64,000 nt of DNA from Lentisphaeria bacterium. Its GTDB lineage: Bacteria; Verrucomicrobiota; Lentisphaeria; Victivallales; Victivallaceae. This document shows, piece after piece, positions 1 to 8,507 of the stretch. A program made the translations under genes and the position numbers. The stretch is from contig JAFVRD010000017.1 in the NCBI GenBank assembly GCA_017504435.1, positions 1 to 64,000 on the forward strand, written 5' to 3'. The notes under the pieces were generated by a model, which saw nothing but the letters and a program-made list of their open reading frames with translations, had not been told where the DNA came from and searched no databases. Every line of letters begins with the position of its first letter. Within the stretch, counting starts at the first letter, position 1.

Positions 1-159
1 AATAATTCTGTTGCCATTTCCGGTGGAGAAAATTGCACCATTGATCTTAAATTCGGCAATGAAGGCGATCAATATGAAGATATGCTTGCTATCGGAGCTT
101 TCGATTCTGCCGCCAGTGCAAAGATCTTTGAGGATAAAAACTCTGGTATGCTGGCGTGA
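1..159 (+). CDS. C-terminal 52 codons of an unidentified protein (5' truncated)
   Basis: Frame 1 is open from the first base of the window to a TGA at 157-159 and is followed at once by an intrinsic terminator, so this is the 3' end of a real gene running in from the left. The visible tail is acidic and glycine/serine rich (for example IDLKFGNEGDQYEDM). No family motif can be recognised in so short a piece. The function is unknown. Confidence 0.7.
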   Translation, partial: NNSVAISGGENCTIDLKFGNEGDQYEDMLAIGAFDSAASAKIFEDKNSGMLA

Positions 160-180
160 AAGAGTATATAAAAACTGAAA

Positions 181-215
181 TGCTCAAATCGGAATTTTCC
201 GGTTTGAGCATTTTT
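181..215 (+). terminator. Intrinsic terminator of the leftmost gene
   Basis: Inverted repeat of about 14 bp (TGCTCAAA...TTTGAGCA with an inner CGGAA/TTCCG part) followed directly by TTTTT, 21 bases after the stop codon at 159. Confidence 0.85.
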
Positions 216-235
216 CCTTATACACCTTCAGGTAA

Positions 236-278
236 ATAAAAACAGTTCACTGACAGCTTTAGCCGTAGCCAGTGAACT
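236..278 (-). terminator. Terminator of the nitrilase-GDPD gene (minus strand)
   Basis: Arms AGTTCACTG (244-252) and CAGTGAACT (270-278) form a 9-bp stem. On the minus strand it is followed by GTTTTTATTT. It lies about 105 bases past the stop of the minus-strand gene ending at 384. Confidence 0.6.
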
Positions 279-383
279 TAATCGAATAAAAATTTCATTC
301 GGAGCCCGGATCTGGCTGCCAACAAAAATGCCTTCCAAGTACAGTGCATACCAGTTAAGCCGGTAGTTTCGATTTACAGCAGC

Positions 384-2003
384 TTATTTCAAGTAACTGA
401 TGTTATTTGTTTCAATATATTTTTTCGCCGCTTGGAAAACGAGGAAGAAATCATTGGTTAAAAGAGTATCAATACCTCTGGCGAATAATTCCGGTACATC
501 TTTCGGAGTGTCGCTGAAATACAAGTTGCAGATCAAACCGTGTTCCCGGGCTTTGTCGATCATTGCCTGATCGTAACAAGGGGCAAAAAACTGTACCATC
601 TGGCAATTGTGTTTGATAGCGTTGTCCACAATTTCCCATTTGCCGGCATCTCCACTCATACAGCGTGGGATTTGCGGGGCAAATTTTTCTGCCAATTCCT
701 GAATTTCCGGAGTTGCCATAAAATAGACGTGTTCAAGCATGTCGTATTTTTCCAAAAGGGTAAGGATTTTTTTGAAGAATCTTTCCGGATATGTTTCTCC
801 TACGGATTTGATATGCAAATTGATAATGACCTGACGGGCAAATTTAGCCAGAATTTCTTCAAGCGTACTGATTTGTGTTCCGGCAAATTTGGGGCCGAAT
901 TTGCTGCCGAAATCCATTTTTTTAAGTTCTTCAAGCGTATGTTCCTGAACTACTCCTGTGCCGTCAGATATCCGTTCCAGAAAATCATCATGGATCGTTA
1001 CCGGAATTTCATCTTTGGTGAAGCGCACGTCCATTTCGATTTCCTGTGCGCCCAATGCGACTGCAGCTCCGTATGCTGCGATCGTGTTTTCCGGAGCCGC
1101 TGTGCTGAATCCCCGGTGAGCGCAGACTCTGGGGTAGGGCAGATCTTTTTCGCCGGGAATGACCATGCTTCCTGCCGGTCGGTAGCACCAGGGGGTGCGT
1201 CCTTGAGAGAGAAAACGGTCATTGGGGATCATACTTCCTGAAAAACTGTTGGAACGCATATATTTATAATGGATATTCTCCACGTCGCAGCTCAATGTGC
1301 CGACTTTACTGCCGAATTCAGCGAGTATTCTGCCATCCGGAGAGACCACCATGGAGTTGCCGCCGACTTCGGCATTTTCTCCCATGGACACAGACGAGCG
1401 CAAGACAAATGCGTTGCAGGTGAATGCAAGATTCTGGTTGAGAAAACGCAGAACATCCTGCCGTTCCGCTCGTTGAAAAGATGAGACCAGCACCACATCC
1501 GGATGTTTGCTGGCAAGGTGAACTATGTATTCCTGAAAATAGGTGTCATAACAAATCAAAAATCCCAGCCTGATCCCATCAACTTCCAAAATTTCCGGAG
1601 TATTGAATTGCCATGTATAGGCAAAATCTGTACCGCCACGTTTTTCAGCCATCGGCAAATGCTGTTTGTAAAAGTCCCCGGCAATGTTGCCGGAACGGTC
1701 AAAGACTCTTGTTGTATTGCGAAATTCTCCGGGCGCAACTTCACAAAGATAATTGACCGCGACTACCGCATTGCACCGTATCGCAGCTGCTTTTGCTGCG
1801 GAAATAAGAGCATCGGTATGTTCTTTAACAAACGGTATCAATGAACCGACCGGGAAATTTCCCGGGGCATTGGAGTATTCCGGAGTCAGGATCAAATCAC
1901 AGCTGGTATCGCACTTGTTCAGTTCTGCAATGGCAATATCTATTGATGTTTCTGTATTTCGGTGATCATTTGCAAACGGGATCTGGATTGCACAAAGTTT
2001 CAT
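384..2003 (-). CDS. Carbon-nitrogen hydrolase fused to a glycerophosphodiester phosphodiesterase domain
   Basis: A 539-residue two-domain enzyme, probably cytoplasmic (no signal peptide). Residues 1 to about 275 are a nitrilase-superfamily amidohydrolase with the Glu-Lys-Cys triad visible: E42 in LTPEYSN, K113 in FYKQHLP and C151 in LICYDTY. Residues about 290-530 are a GDPD TIM barrel: H296-R297 in CAHRGFS, E305 in PENT, E323/D325 in IEMDVR, H338 in IHDDFLERISDGTG. Each half alone would be a normal full-length enzyme. The fusion suggests stepwise breakdown of an amide- and phosphodiester-containing compound, but the substrate is unknown. I start at the ATG at 2003 (MKLCAIQIP), because the upstream in-frame ATG would overlap the preceding gene by about 60 bases and adds residues unlike the family. 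It probably forms an operon with the gene at 2023-2655. Confidence 0.85.
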   Translation of the reverse strand: MKLCAIQIPFANDHRNTETSIDIAIAELNKCDTSCDLILTPEYSNAPGNFPVGSLIPFVKEHTDALISAAKAAAIRCNAVVAVNYLCEVAPGEFRNTTRVFDRSGNIAGDFYKQHLPMAEKRGGTDFAYTWQFNTPEILEVDGIRLGFLICYDTYFQEYIVHLASKHPDVVLVSSFQRAERQDVLRFLNQNLAFTCNAFVLRSSVSMGENAEVGGNSMVVSPDGRILAEFGSKVGTLSCDVENIHYKYMRSNSFSGSMIPNDRFLSQGRTPWCYRPAGSMVIPGEKDLPYPRVCAHRGFSTAAPENTIAAYGAAVALGAQEIEMDVRFTKDEIPVTIHDDFLERISDGTGVVQEHTLEELKKMDFGSKFGPKFAGTQISTLEEILAKFARQVIINLHIKSVGETYPERFFKKILTLLEKYDMLEHVYFMATPEIQELAEKFAPQIPRCMSGDAGKWEIVDNAIKHNCQMVQFFAPCYDQAMIDKAREHGLICNLYFSDTPKDVPELFARGIDTLLTNDFFLVFQAAKKYIETNNISYLK

Positions 2004-2022
2004 TTTATCATATTCTTGAAAA

Positions 2023-2655
2023 TCAGTTGTTAAAACGTTTGTTTCGGTTCCGGTTGTCCGGTATTTCAGAAATGGAAAAATCATAAAACCGGTTTCTTCC
2101 TTCGCATGCCGTTATTCCTGCGTAATATATTTGCGGCCAATTTTCCGGCAGCAGACATCCGAAGGAAACATCATCAACGCCCATGCATATAAAATTTCCC
2201 TGTCCGGCAAAACGTATTTCGGTTACCAGATGGTGTTTTTTGTGGGCTTGTAATTGCAATTCCTGATATGCTATCAATTTCCATGACGGTTTGCCGTTAT
2301 CAAACTTGTGGTGCCACAGATTGATGCCTTCATCAAAGACAACGATCTCCAAATGTTCCTCATGAACCGGAGTCAATTTTTTTGCCAGAGTGATTACCGG
2401 AGCCATACGCTCTTCAAACAGACAGGAGGTTTCGATTCTGGCATCTCCATTCACAGCGGTTTTGTGAAGCATGCTTATATAGGCTTCTCCCTCTCTGGAA
2501 CGGTCTGCCGGTGTCCAGTCGGGAGCAAGGCGGTTGGAGATATATTCCCGGTGTTGTTCCCATTGGCTGTGCACTGATTGCCACCGGGGGCTGATAACAG
2601 TGAGAAAATCATCTGTATTCCAGTTGCCTTCTGAAAAAGTACAATTATATTTCAT
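2023..2655 (-). CDS. Hypothetical protein, probably a beta-sandwich (concanavalin-like) domain
   Basis: A 210-residue soluble protein with no signal peptide. The ATG at 2655 has an AAGG Shine-Dalgarno seven bases upstream. The C-terminal third (GITACEGRNRFYDFSISEI) resembles the last strands of LamG/jelly-roll domains found around glycoside hydrolases, but I cannot assign a family. It ends 19 bases before the nitrilase-GDPD start, so the two are probably co-transcribed from the promoter at 2705-2732. Its role is not known; a sugar- or substrate-binding accessory to the downstream hydrolase is possible. Confidence 0.6.
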   Translation of the reverse strand: MKYNCTFSEGNWNTDDFLTVISPRWQSVHSQWEQHREYISNRLAPDWTPADRSREGEAYISMLHKTAVNGDARIETSCLFEERMAPVITLAKKLTPVHEEHLEIVVFDEGINLWHHKFDNGKPSWKLIAYQELQLQAHKKHHLVTEIRFAGQGNFICMGVDDVSFGCLLPENWPQIYYAGITACEGRNRFYDFSISEIPDNRNRNKRFNN

Positions 2656-2704
2656 TACGTTGCCTTATTATTTGATTTGTGGTATTATTGAATAACCGTA
2701 GTAG

Positions 2705-2732
2705 AATATATCATGAAATTATCATAAATCAA
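2705..2732 (-). promoter_or_regulatory. Promoter for the 2655-384 operon
   Basis: On the minus strand TTGATT (2732-2727), a 16-base spacer, and TATATT (2710-2705). It is about 50 bases upstream of the start at 2655 and back to back with a plus-strand promoter. Confidence 0.6.
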
Positions 2733-2762
2733 TTGGAAAATTACTTTATTTTATGTTATATT
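2733..2762 (+). promoter_or_regulatory. Promoter for the esterase gene at 2796
   Basis: TTGGAA (2733-2738), 18-base spacer, TATATT (2757-2762), 33 bases before the start codon. It follows the TATATT pattern seen repeatedly in this window. Confidence 0.6.
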
Positions 2763-2795
2763 GTGTCAAATATAAACATAATAGTAATTTGAAAA

Positions 2796-4760
2796 ATGGA
2801 AATGTTAAAAATGTCAGACCGTTTTATTTACAGCAGTATGCTTCAGGAGTATAATGTCGGACGTATCAGGCAATTGAATTTGGAACGTGACACCAGAATA
2901 TCCAGGCTGGCGACCAAAGCCGATGCCGAAAATTATTGTATGGAAGTACGCAGTAAAATATCATCATGTTTCCAGCTTCCGGAACGTATCGGCGTACCGG
3001 AGGTCAGGATCACCGGAAAATTTGATTTCCCGGAAAGCCGTGTCGAGAAAATTATTTACGAAAGCCGTCCCGGTTTTCCGGTGACCGCGTTGCTGTTTTT
3101 ACCGAAAGTGCTGCGTGAAGCTGCTCCTGCGGTATTGTTTCTCTGCGGGCACAGCCAGCTTGGTAAAAATGAACCGGCATATCAAATGTGCTGCCGTACT
3201 TTGGCCAAATCCGGCTTTGTGGTATTGTGTGTTGATCCGGCAGGGCAGGGAGAGCGTTATCAATTTACCGGGAATATCAATGCTGTCGATGTAGCCGGAG
3301 TGTGTACGAGAGAGCATAATATGCTTGGCAAACAAATGAGTCTGTGTGGAGATTTTTTCGGGACATGGCGCGCTCACGATGCGCTTTGCGGTTTGGATTA
3401 TCTGCTTTCACGTCCGGAAGTTGACATCAGCCGGGTCGGTGTTACCGGCAATTCCGGCGGTGGAACAATGACGACATTTGTGCAGGCATTGGAGCCGCGT
3501 TTTACGATGGCTGCGCCGAGTTGTTATGTTACCAGTTGGAAGCGCAATATTGAAAATGAACTTCCTGCTGATGTGGAACAGTTGCCGCCGGGAATATGGG
3601 AGTCCGGCTGCGAAATGGGTGATTTTGTTTTGGCATACGCGCCTCGTCCATTGATACTTATGGGACAGAAAAAAGATTTTTTTGATCCCCGCGGATTGCA
3701 GGAAACTTATGAACAGTGCCGCAGAGTTTACGCATTGCTGGGTGCTGAAGATAATTTACGCTGTTTTATCGGGCCTGATCCGCACGGGTATACGTTGGCA
3801 AACCGCAAAAGTATGTATAGCTTTTTCGGTGAGATCGCTGATATGCCGATTGCAGAATGTGAGGCTGAAAATATTGTGCTGCCGCCGGATGCGTTGAATT
3901 GTACTCCATCCGGGCAGGTGTCATTCATGCCGGAATATAAAGGTGTTCACGATTTTATCACGGAAAAAGTTGATGCGTTGGCGGTGTCCCGTAAAAAACT
4001 GGATTTTGCCGAATTGCGCCGGACTGTCGCGGTGCATTTGGGGATCAACAGCAATGTTCCGGTGCCGTACAGCCGTTTTTTGCGACCTGCATGTAATAAT
4101 GCCGGAACCGTCAGAGAACAGATCATGGTCAGAATCGGTTTGGAAACCGAACCGGGCATCCTGACCATTTTGAAAGTGCCGGTACAGCAGGATGCTTATT
4201 TTTTCCCGGAAACGGAAAAAATGACTCTTTATGTGCCGCATCAGGATTCTGCGGAGGAGTTGCAGAATATTCTTTGGGATGATACCATCATTGCCGGAGT
4301 CGATGTCCGTGGAATCGGTGAAACTATGCCATTGACCTGTGATCGTTATGAAAATGATTTCTTTGCTCATTACGGACGTGAATATCATTACAATGGTTGT
4401 TCATTGATGCTGGGAAGTTCGCTTTTGGCAGAGCGGATCCGGGATTTGCTCGGAGCAGTGGCGTTTGTAAAGTCCAAAGGTGTCCGGGATATCAGACTTG
4501 CCGGCCGCGGAATCGGAGCTGTAATTGCGGTGTTAACGGCATTGATTTCTGATGATATTTCCAGCTGTGAATTATTTGCTGCTCCTGAGTCATGGAGCAG
4601 CATGGCCAAATCAAGAATTACTCTCTGGCCGCAGAGTGTCATGCCCAAAGGAATTTTGAAAATAACTGACCTCAATGAAATTTATGATATTTTGTCAGGT
4701 AAAATGCCGTTTGAAATCCATAGCTATATGGACAATTATTTGAAAAAGTCTCTGCAATAA
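2796..4760 (+). CDS. Alpha/beta hydrolase, acetylxylan-esterase-like
   Basis: A 654-residue enzyme without a signal peptide. The core (about 85-345) has the alpha/beta-hydrolase triad: S220 in the nucleophile elbow GNSGGG, an acid around D294/D297 (KKDFFDPRG) and H330 in PDPHGY. The oxyanion region LFLCGHSQLGK (about 114-124) fits the AXE1/CE-type esterases that deacetylate polysaccharides. Residues 350-654 form a second, more divergent part ending in a degenerate hydrolase-like fold (GVDVRGIGE, LAGRGIGAV), as in large two-module carbohydrate esterases. The start could instead be the ATG at 2811 (MSDRF); neither has a strong Shine-Dalgarno. The exact substrate is not decidable. Confidence 0.75.
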   Translation: MEMLKMSDRFIYSSMLQEYNVGRIRQLNLERDTRISRLATKADAENYCMEVRSKISSCFQLPERIGVPEVRITGKFDFPESRVEKIIYESRPGFPVTALLFLPKVLREAAPAVLFLCGHSQLGKNEPAYQMCCRTLAKSGFVVLCVDPAGQGERYQFTGNINAVDVAGVCTREHNMLGKQMSLCGDFFGTWRAHDALCGLDYLLSRPEVDISRVGVTGNSGGGTMTTFVQALEPRFTMAAPSCYVTSWKRNIENELPADVEQLPPGIWESGCEMGDFVLAYAPRPLILMGQKKDFFDPRGLQETYEQCRRVYALLGAEDNLRCFIGPDPHGYTLANRKSMYSFFGEIADMPIAECEAENIVLPPDALNCTPSGQVSFMPEYKGVHDFITEKVDALAVSRKKLDFAELRRTVAVHLGINSNVPVPYSRFLRPACNNAGTVREQIMVRIGLETEPGILTILKVPVQQDAYFFPETEKMTLYVPHQDSAEELQNILWDDTIIAGVDVRGIGETMPLTCDRYENDFFAHYGREYHYNGCSLMLGSSLLAERIRDLLGAVAFVKSKGVRDIRLAGRGIGAVIAVLTALISDDISSCELFAAPESWSSMAKSRITLWPQSVMPKGILKITDLNEIYDILSGKMPFEIHSYMDNYLKKSLQ

Positions 4761-4768
4761 TAAAACAA

Positions 4769-4804
4769 ATGCCGTTTTGCAATTTTATGCAGAACGGCAT
4801 TTTT
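4769..4804. terminator. Bidirectional intrinsic terminator
   Basis: ATGCCGTT...AACGGCAT stem of about 13 bp with T-runs on both strands, placed between the convergent genes ending at 4760 (+) and 4814 (-). Confidence 0.85.
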
Positions 4805-4813
4805 GTCGGTTGA

Positions 4814-5764
4814 TTACAAGCCGAATGCATCAAGCAGTTTTTTACCTGATTTATGCAGCTGTTTTCCGGCATCTCCGGTGGTGTCGATCAATTTTTTTCC
4901 GGCATCACCAGTCGTATCAAGTAATTTTTTTCCGGCATCTCCGGTGGTGTCGATCAATTTTTTTCCGGCATCTCCGGTGGAGTTGATCAGCAGCTTTCCG
5001 GTATCAAGAACTAATTCTCCTGCATTGGCAACCCCGGAACACGCGTATTCCAATGATGATGCAAAAGAATCAAATGCTTGTATCAACGACTCATTTGAGG
5101 TTTCAAAACTTAAATTATTGCTGTTATAGACCAACGGAACAAAAGTCGGAATGCCGATCCGGTCATCATATACTATCGCATTGCTGTCGCGGATTGCAAT
5201 TGATTCAATAATAATACTTTTTGCCGGTTTTTCAGATGGTTCGGGTTCATTTTCAGCCGGGGGAAATTTCTGCTCAAGGTTTTCTGCAAGAGCAACAACA
5301 TTGAATTTACCTGAATCATTAAATTCAGCAACAGCTTTTAATCCATCTACTTCAATACTCTTTACCACGATTTCGTCTTGATTCAAAGAATTGATATCCA
5401 AGCTGATAAAAAATGAATCCAATTCCAATAAATATGGTTTTTCAAATTGCGCCGGATTGGTTATTTTGAGATTGACAATTATCAATTCTCCGTCGGTCAG
5501 AGAGGTTTCAAATTTATCCATTGTGATCTCAAGTCCGGTCGCCCAGCTGCCACCCTGAGTTATGACTGTTTTTATGATCCGGTCGCGGAATGATACCAGA
5601 ATAATTATCAAAATCAGCAGCACCGACAGCATGCATCCCAAGGTTATGGCCGCAGTTTTCAGCAATCTCCGCCAAAATTTGCGTTTTTTTGGGGGCTCAA
5701 CATTTGAGTCAGCGCAATTGCTATCCACCCCGGAGGCCGATTCATTCGGGCAAGTGTCATTCAT
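4814..5764 (-). CDS. Membrane-anchored AsmA-like protein with C-terminal 11-residue repeats
   Basis: A 316-residue protein. There is a cytoplasmic N-terminus rich in polar residues, one membrane helix at about 36-58, then an exported domain (about 60-240) whose phrasing (TMDKFETSLTDGELIIVNLKI, LELDSFFISLDI) resembles AsmA/DUF748-type periplasmic proteins. Residues 256-316 are four copies of an 11-residue unit (consensus GKKLIDTTGDA) plus a partial one, giving an amphipathic LEA/apolipoprotein-like helix. The start is the ATG at 5764, because AAGGAGG lies five bases upstream inside the end of topA; start and topA stop overlap by 8 bases, so translation is probably coupled. Function unknown; an outer-membrane or lipid-transport link would be inference. 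Confidence 0.75.
   Translation of the reverse strand: MNDTCPNESASGVDSNCADSNVEPPKKRKFWRRLLKTAAITLGCMLSVLLILIIILVSFRDRIIKTVITQGGSWATGLEITMDKFETSLTDGELIIVNLKITNPAQFEKPYLLELDSFFISLDINSLNQDEIVVKSIEVDGLKAVAEFNDSGKFNVVALAENLEQKFPPAENEPEPSEKPAKSIIIESIAIRDSNAIVYDDRIGIPTFVPLVYNSNNLSFETSNESLIQAFDSFASSLEYACSGVANAGELVLDTGKLLINSTGDAGKKLIDTTGDAGKKLLDTTGDAGKKLIDTTGDAGKQLHKSGKKLLDAFGL
4862..4994 (-). repeat. Tandem 33-bp coding repeats
   Basis: Four near-identical 33-bp units encoding GKKLIDTTGDA-type repeats. Differences between units are mostly synonymous or conservative (I/L, N/D), as expected for a selected coding repeat and not a CRISPR array. Confidence 0.85.
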
Positions 5765-8291
5765 TTGAACCTCCTTCATTTGAAGCTTCTTGAACAGTAG
5801 AATATTTTACCGCCAATTTTTCCAATGCAGATAATTGTTTGGGAGAGAGCGTTTTACCTTCAGCACACTGTTTGGCTATAGACTGATAAAACTTTTTGTC
5901 ATCAAAAGCAAAACGGCCTTTTTTTGCCGGAGCATCCCACTTGGTAACTTTTGCCAGTCTGGAGAGAAAATCCTGTACTTGTCCGGTAGTATGTTTTGCT
6001 TCGACATTATTTTCTTCCTGCGGTTCTATTTGCAATGCACTGAAAACGGTGTCCGCATCAATCAACTGGGTACGGTATTTTAGAGCCATACGTTTGAGTG
6101 CGGCAAGCTGTTTTTCGCTGAGGGATTTTCCAGCCAAAGCCTGTTTTTTCAGTGATTTGAAAAATTTTTCTTCATCAAATGTGCTCCGTCCGGTTTTGAC
6201 ATCCGGAAACACCACGTTATCAAATACGGCGAATATCGATGCATAACCTCCTGCAATTTCAGGAGCCGGAGGACGGCTTTGAAGTTCCTGTTGTTTTTGT
6301 TCCATCGCACTGAACGCATCGGAAACTTCCTGCTGCAATTCACCGGAAATATTTTCCAATCCGGTAATTTGAGAACGGTATTTCGCGGCAATACTCAACA
6401 GCGCATGATATTGTTTTTCGCTGATTTTACCCTTGTCTGCAAATTTTTCTTTGATAGAATTTACAAATTTTTCATCATCAAATATCCGACGGCCGATTTT
6501 TTGCTTTTCATCAAATTTGACATCATTCAAAATTTTCAACAGTTCTTCTGCTTTTTCCGGAGGCGGAGCACCGCTGTCCAATGCCGCTGCCAACCATGGA
6601 GCAAAACTGTTGTAAAATTCGGTCATCATGTCTACCCAGAATACAGAACCGGTTTCAACATCATCAAGTTTTTGTTCCATCTGGGCGGTAAAACCGATGT
6701 CGAAAAGTTCCGGCAGTTTGTCGGTTAAAAAGTCATTGACCGTAAATCCGAGTTCAGTCGGAACGAGTTTATTCTGCTCCTTGTTGACATAATTGCGTTC
6801 CTGAATAGTCCTGAGAATTGTCGCATAAGTGGATGGACGTCCGACACCGTTTTCCTCAAGCAATTTAATGAGAGTAGCTTCTGTAAAACGTGGCGGCGGT
6901 TCAGTGAATTTCTGTTCTTTAATAAACTTTTGCAGTACCGCTTTGCTGCCGGGGGTGAGAGCGCGGAGCAATTCCGGATTGACAGTTTCTTTTTCCTGAG
7001 ATTGGCTTTCTGAAGAGAGAATGAGAAATCCGGGGAACGTTGTAACTGTCGCTGCAGTCCGGAAAGTATAGGTTTTGCGGTCATAACCGCAAATATCAAC
7101 ATCTGCTGTGAGTAATTCCTGTTTTGCGCTTGCCATCTGGCTGGCGGTAAAACGTTTCCATATCAAAGTATATAACTTTAACTGGGCAGGGTCCAAACGC
7201 GATGCGAGCATTTCCGGAGTCCGCCTGATGTCTGTTGGACGGATCGCTTCATGTGCTTCCTGGGCAGCTGCTTTATTTTTGTAGAAATTGAATTTCGACG
7301 GCAGAAAATCCTCTCCGTAAGTTTCTCTGATATAATCCGCTGCTGCGATTTGAGCTTCTTTGGCGACAGTGACCGAGTCCGTACGCATATAGGTTATCAA
7401 ACCGGCGGAATTTCCGTTGCCGAGGTCGATTCCTTCATACAGTTGTTGAGCATAACGCATTGTACTGCTTGCTGAGAATCTGAGCAGCTGGTTTGCCGCC
7501 TGCTGAAGTGTACTGGTCGTAAACGGCGGGTAGGGATTGCGTTTACGGTCTTGTTTGGACACATCAGTGATTACCGGAGTATTTCCGTTGCGGACGGCAT
7601 ATTCAAGAGCATCTGCATCGTTGCGGCTGGTGATCTTAAAGTCCGCACCATTGATTTTGAATAAACGGCTTTTTAATGACCCGCCGGAAGCGGATTCAAA
7701 CAGAGCCGAAAAAGCCCAGTATTCTTCCGGAACGAATGCGAGGATATCCCGTTCTCTTTCTACGATCAGCCTCAATGCTGCGGATTGTACTCTGCCTGCA
7801 CTGCTGCCTTTGCCCAGTTTGCGCCACAACAGCGGACTGACCTGATAACCGACTATCCGGTCGAGCACCCGTCGGGCCTGTTGGGCATCAACGAGATGCT
7901 GATTTATATCTCCGGAGTTTGAAATGGCCTGTTCGATAGCCTGTTCAGTTATTTCATGGAACGCTATGCGCAGAAAAGGTGCGCTGATTTTATTATTGAA
8001 AAGAGCGTTTTTCAAATGCCATGCAATAGCTTCTCCTTCGCGGTCAGGGTCGGTTGCCAGATAGATGATATCCGCATTTTTTGCAGCTTCCCGCAATGAT
8101 TTCAATATCTGTTTACTGCGCGGTGTATCAACGTACTGCGGAGTGAATGAGTTGGCAATATCAATACCGAAATCGTGTTCCGGCAGGTCTCTCACATGTC
8201 CCATTGAAGCTATTACATTATAATCATTGCCCAACATCCGGCTGATAGTCCTGGCTTTGGTGGGAGATTCGACGATCAGAAGTTTTGACAT
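5757..8291 (-). CDS. topA: DNA topoisomerase I with a non-standard C-terminus
   Basis: About 844 residues; relaxes negative supercoils. The TOPRIM part is intact (VESPTKA near residue 10, TDPDREGE near 80) and the active-site tyrosine lies in LITYMRTDS (about residue 301). The usual C-terminal four-cysteine zinc ribbons are absent. In their place are three related modules of about 45 residues (about 597-643, 699-743, 790-833). Their shared pattern is GRxxFDDEKFxxSIxxQ-xxGKxLSxKQLxALxKLAxKY, separated by variable linkers. The start is taken as ATG 8291 (MSKLLIVE, the family norm); a TTG at 8297 lies closer to the AGGAAAG Shine-Dalgarno and is possible. The C-terminal stop overlaps the next gene. 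Confidence 0.95.
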   Translation of the reverse strand: MSKLLIVESPTKARTISRMLGNDYNVIASMGHVRDLPEHDFGIDIANSFTPQYVDTPRSKQILKSLREAAKNADIIYLATDPDREGEAIAWHLKNALFNNKISAPFLRIAFHEITEQAIEQAISNSGDINQHLVDAQQARRVLDRIVGYQVSPLLWRKLGKGSSAGRVQSAALRLIVERERDILAFVPEEYWAFSALFESASGGSLKSRLFKINGADFKITSRNDADALEYAVRNGNTPVITDVSKQDRKRNPYPPFTTSTLQQAANQLLRFSASSTMRYAQQLYEGIDLGNGNSAGLITYMRTDSVTVAKEAQIAAADYIRETYGEDFLPSKFNFYKNKAAAQEAHEAIRPTDIRRTPEMLASRLDPAQLKLYTLIWKRFTASQMASAKQELLTADVDICGYDRKTYTFRTAATVTTFPGFLILSSESQSQEKETVNPELLRALTPGSKAVLQKFIKEQKFTEPPPRFTEATLIKLLEENGVGRPSTYATILRTIQERNYVNKEQNKLVPTELGFTVNDFLTDKLPELFDIGFTAQMEQKLDDVETGSVFWVDMMTEFYNSFAPWLAAALDSGAPPPEKAEELLKILNDVKFDEKQKIGRRIFDDEKFVNSIKEKFADKGKISEKQYHALLSIAAKYRSQITGLENISGELQQEVSDAFSAMEQKQQELQSRPPAPEIAGGYASIFAVFDNVVFPDVKTGRSTFDEEKFFKSLKKQALAGKSLSEKQLAALKRMALKYRTQLIDADTVFSALQIEPQEENNVEAKHTTGQVQDFLSRLAKVTKWDAPAKKGRFAFDDKKFYQSIAKQCAEGKTLSPKQLSALEKLAVKYSTVQEASNEGGSNE

Positions 8292-8439
8292 AAACAATTC
8301 ACTTTCCTAAACAGAATACCATTATCAAATGCGCTATCGCGCGCGCATAACGTACACACATAATATTACATTAGCCCCGGTTTCCGGTGTTTGTCAAGTG
8401 CGATTAACAAATAATTGAGATGAAAATATTGTCAGGTTG

Positions 8440-8468
8440 TTGTTTTTGCAGATAAATGATGTTATATT
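8440..8468 (+). promoter_or_regulatory. Promoter of the lipoprotein gene at 8508
   Basis: TTGTTT (8440-8445), 17-base spacer, TATATT followed by AA (8463-8470). Confidence 0.6.
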
Positions 8469-8507
8469 AAATTTGAAATCAGACCCAACATGAGAGGATG
8501 AAGTGAA

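Noticed and set aside
540-1241. 233-residue plus-strand open frame
   Set aside because: Antisense to the nitrilase-GDPD gene, whose active-site motifs on the other strand are unambiguous.
4862-4994. CRISPR-like repeat array
   Set aside because: The 33-bp units are contiguous, in frame and translate to an 11-residue protein repeat; there are no spacers or cas genes.
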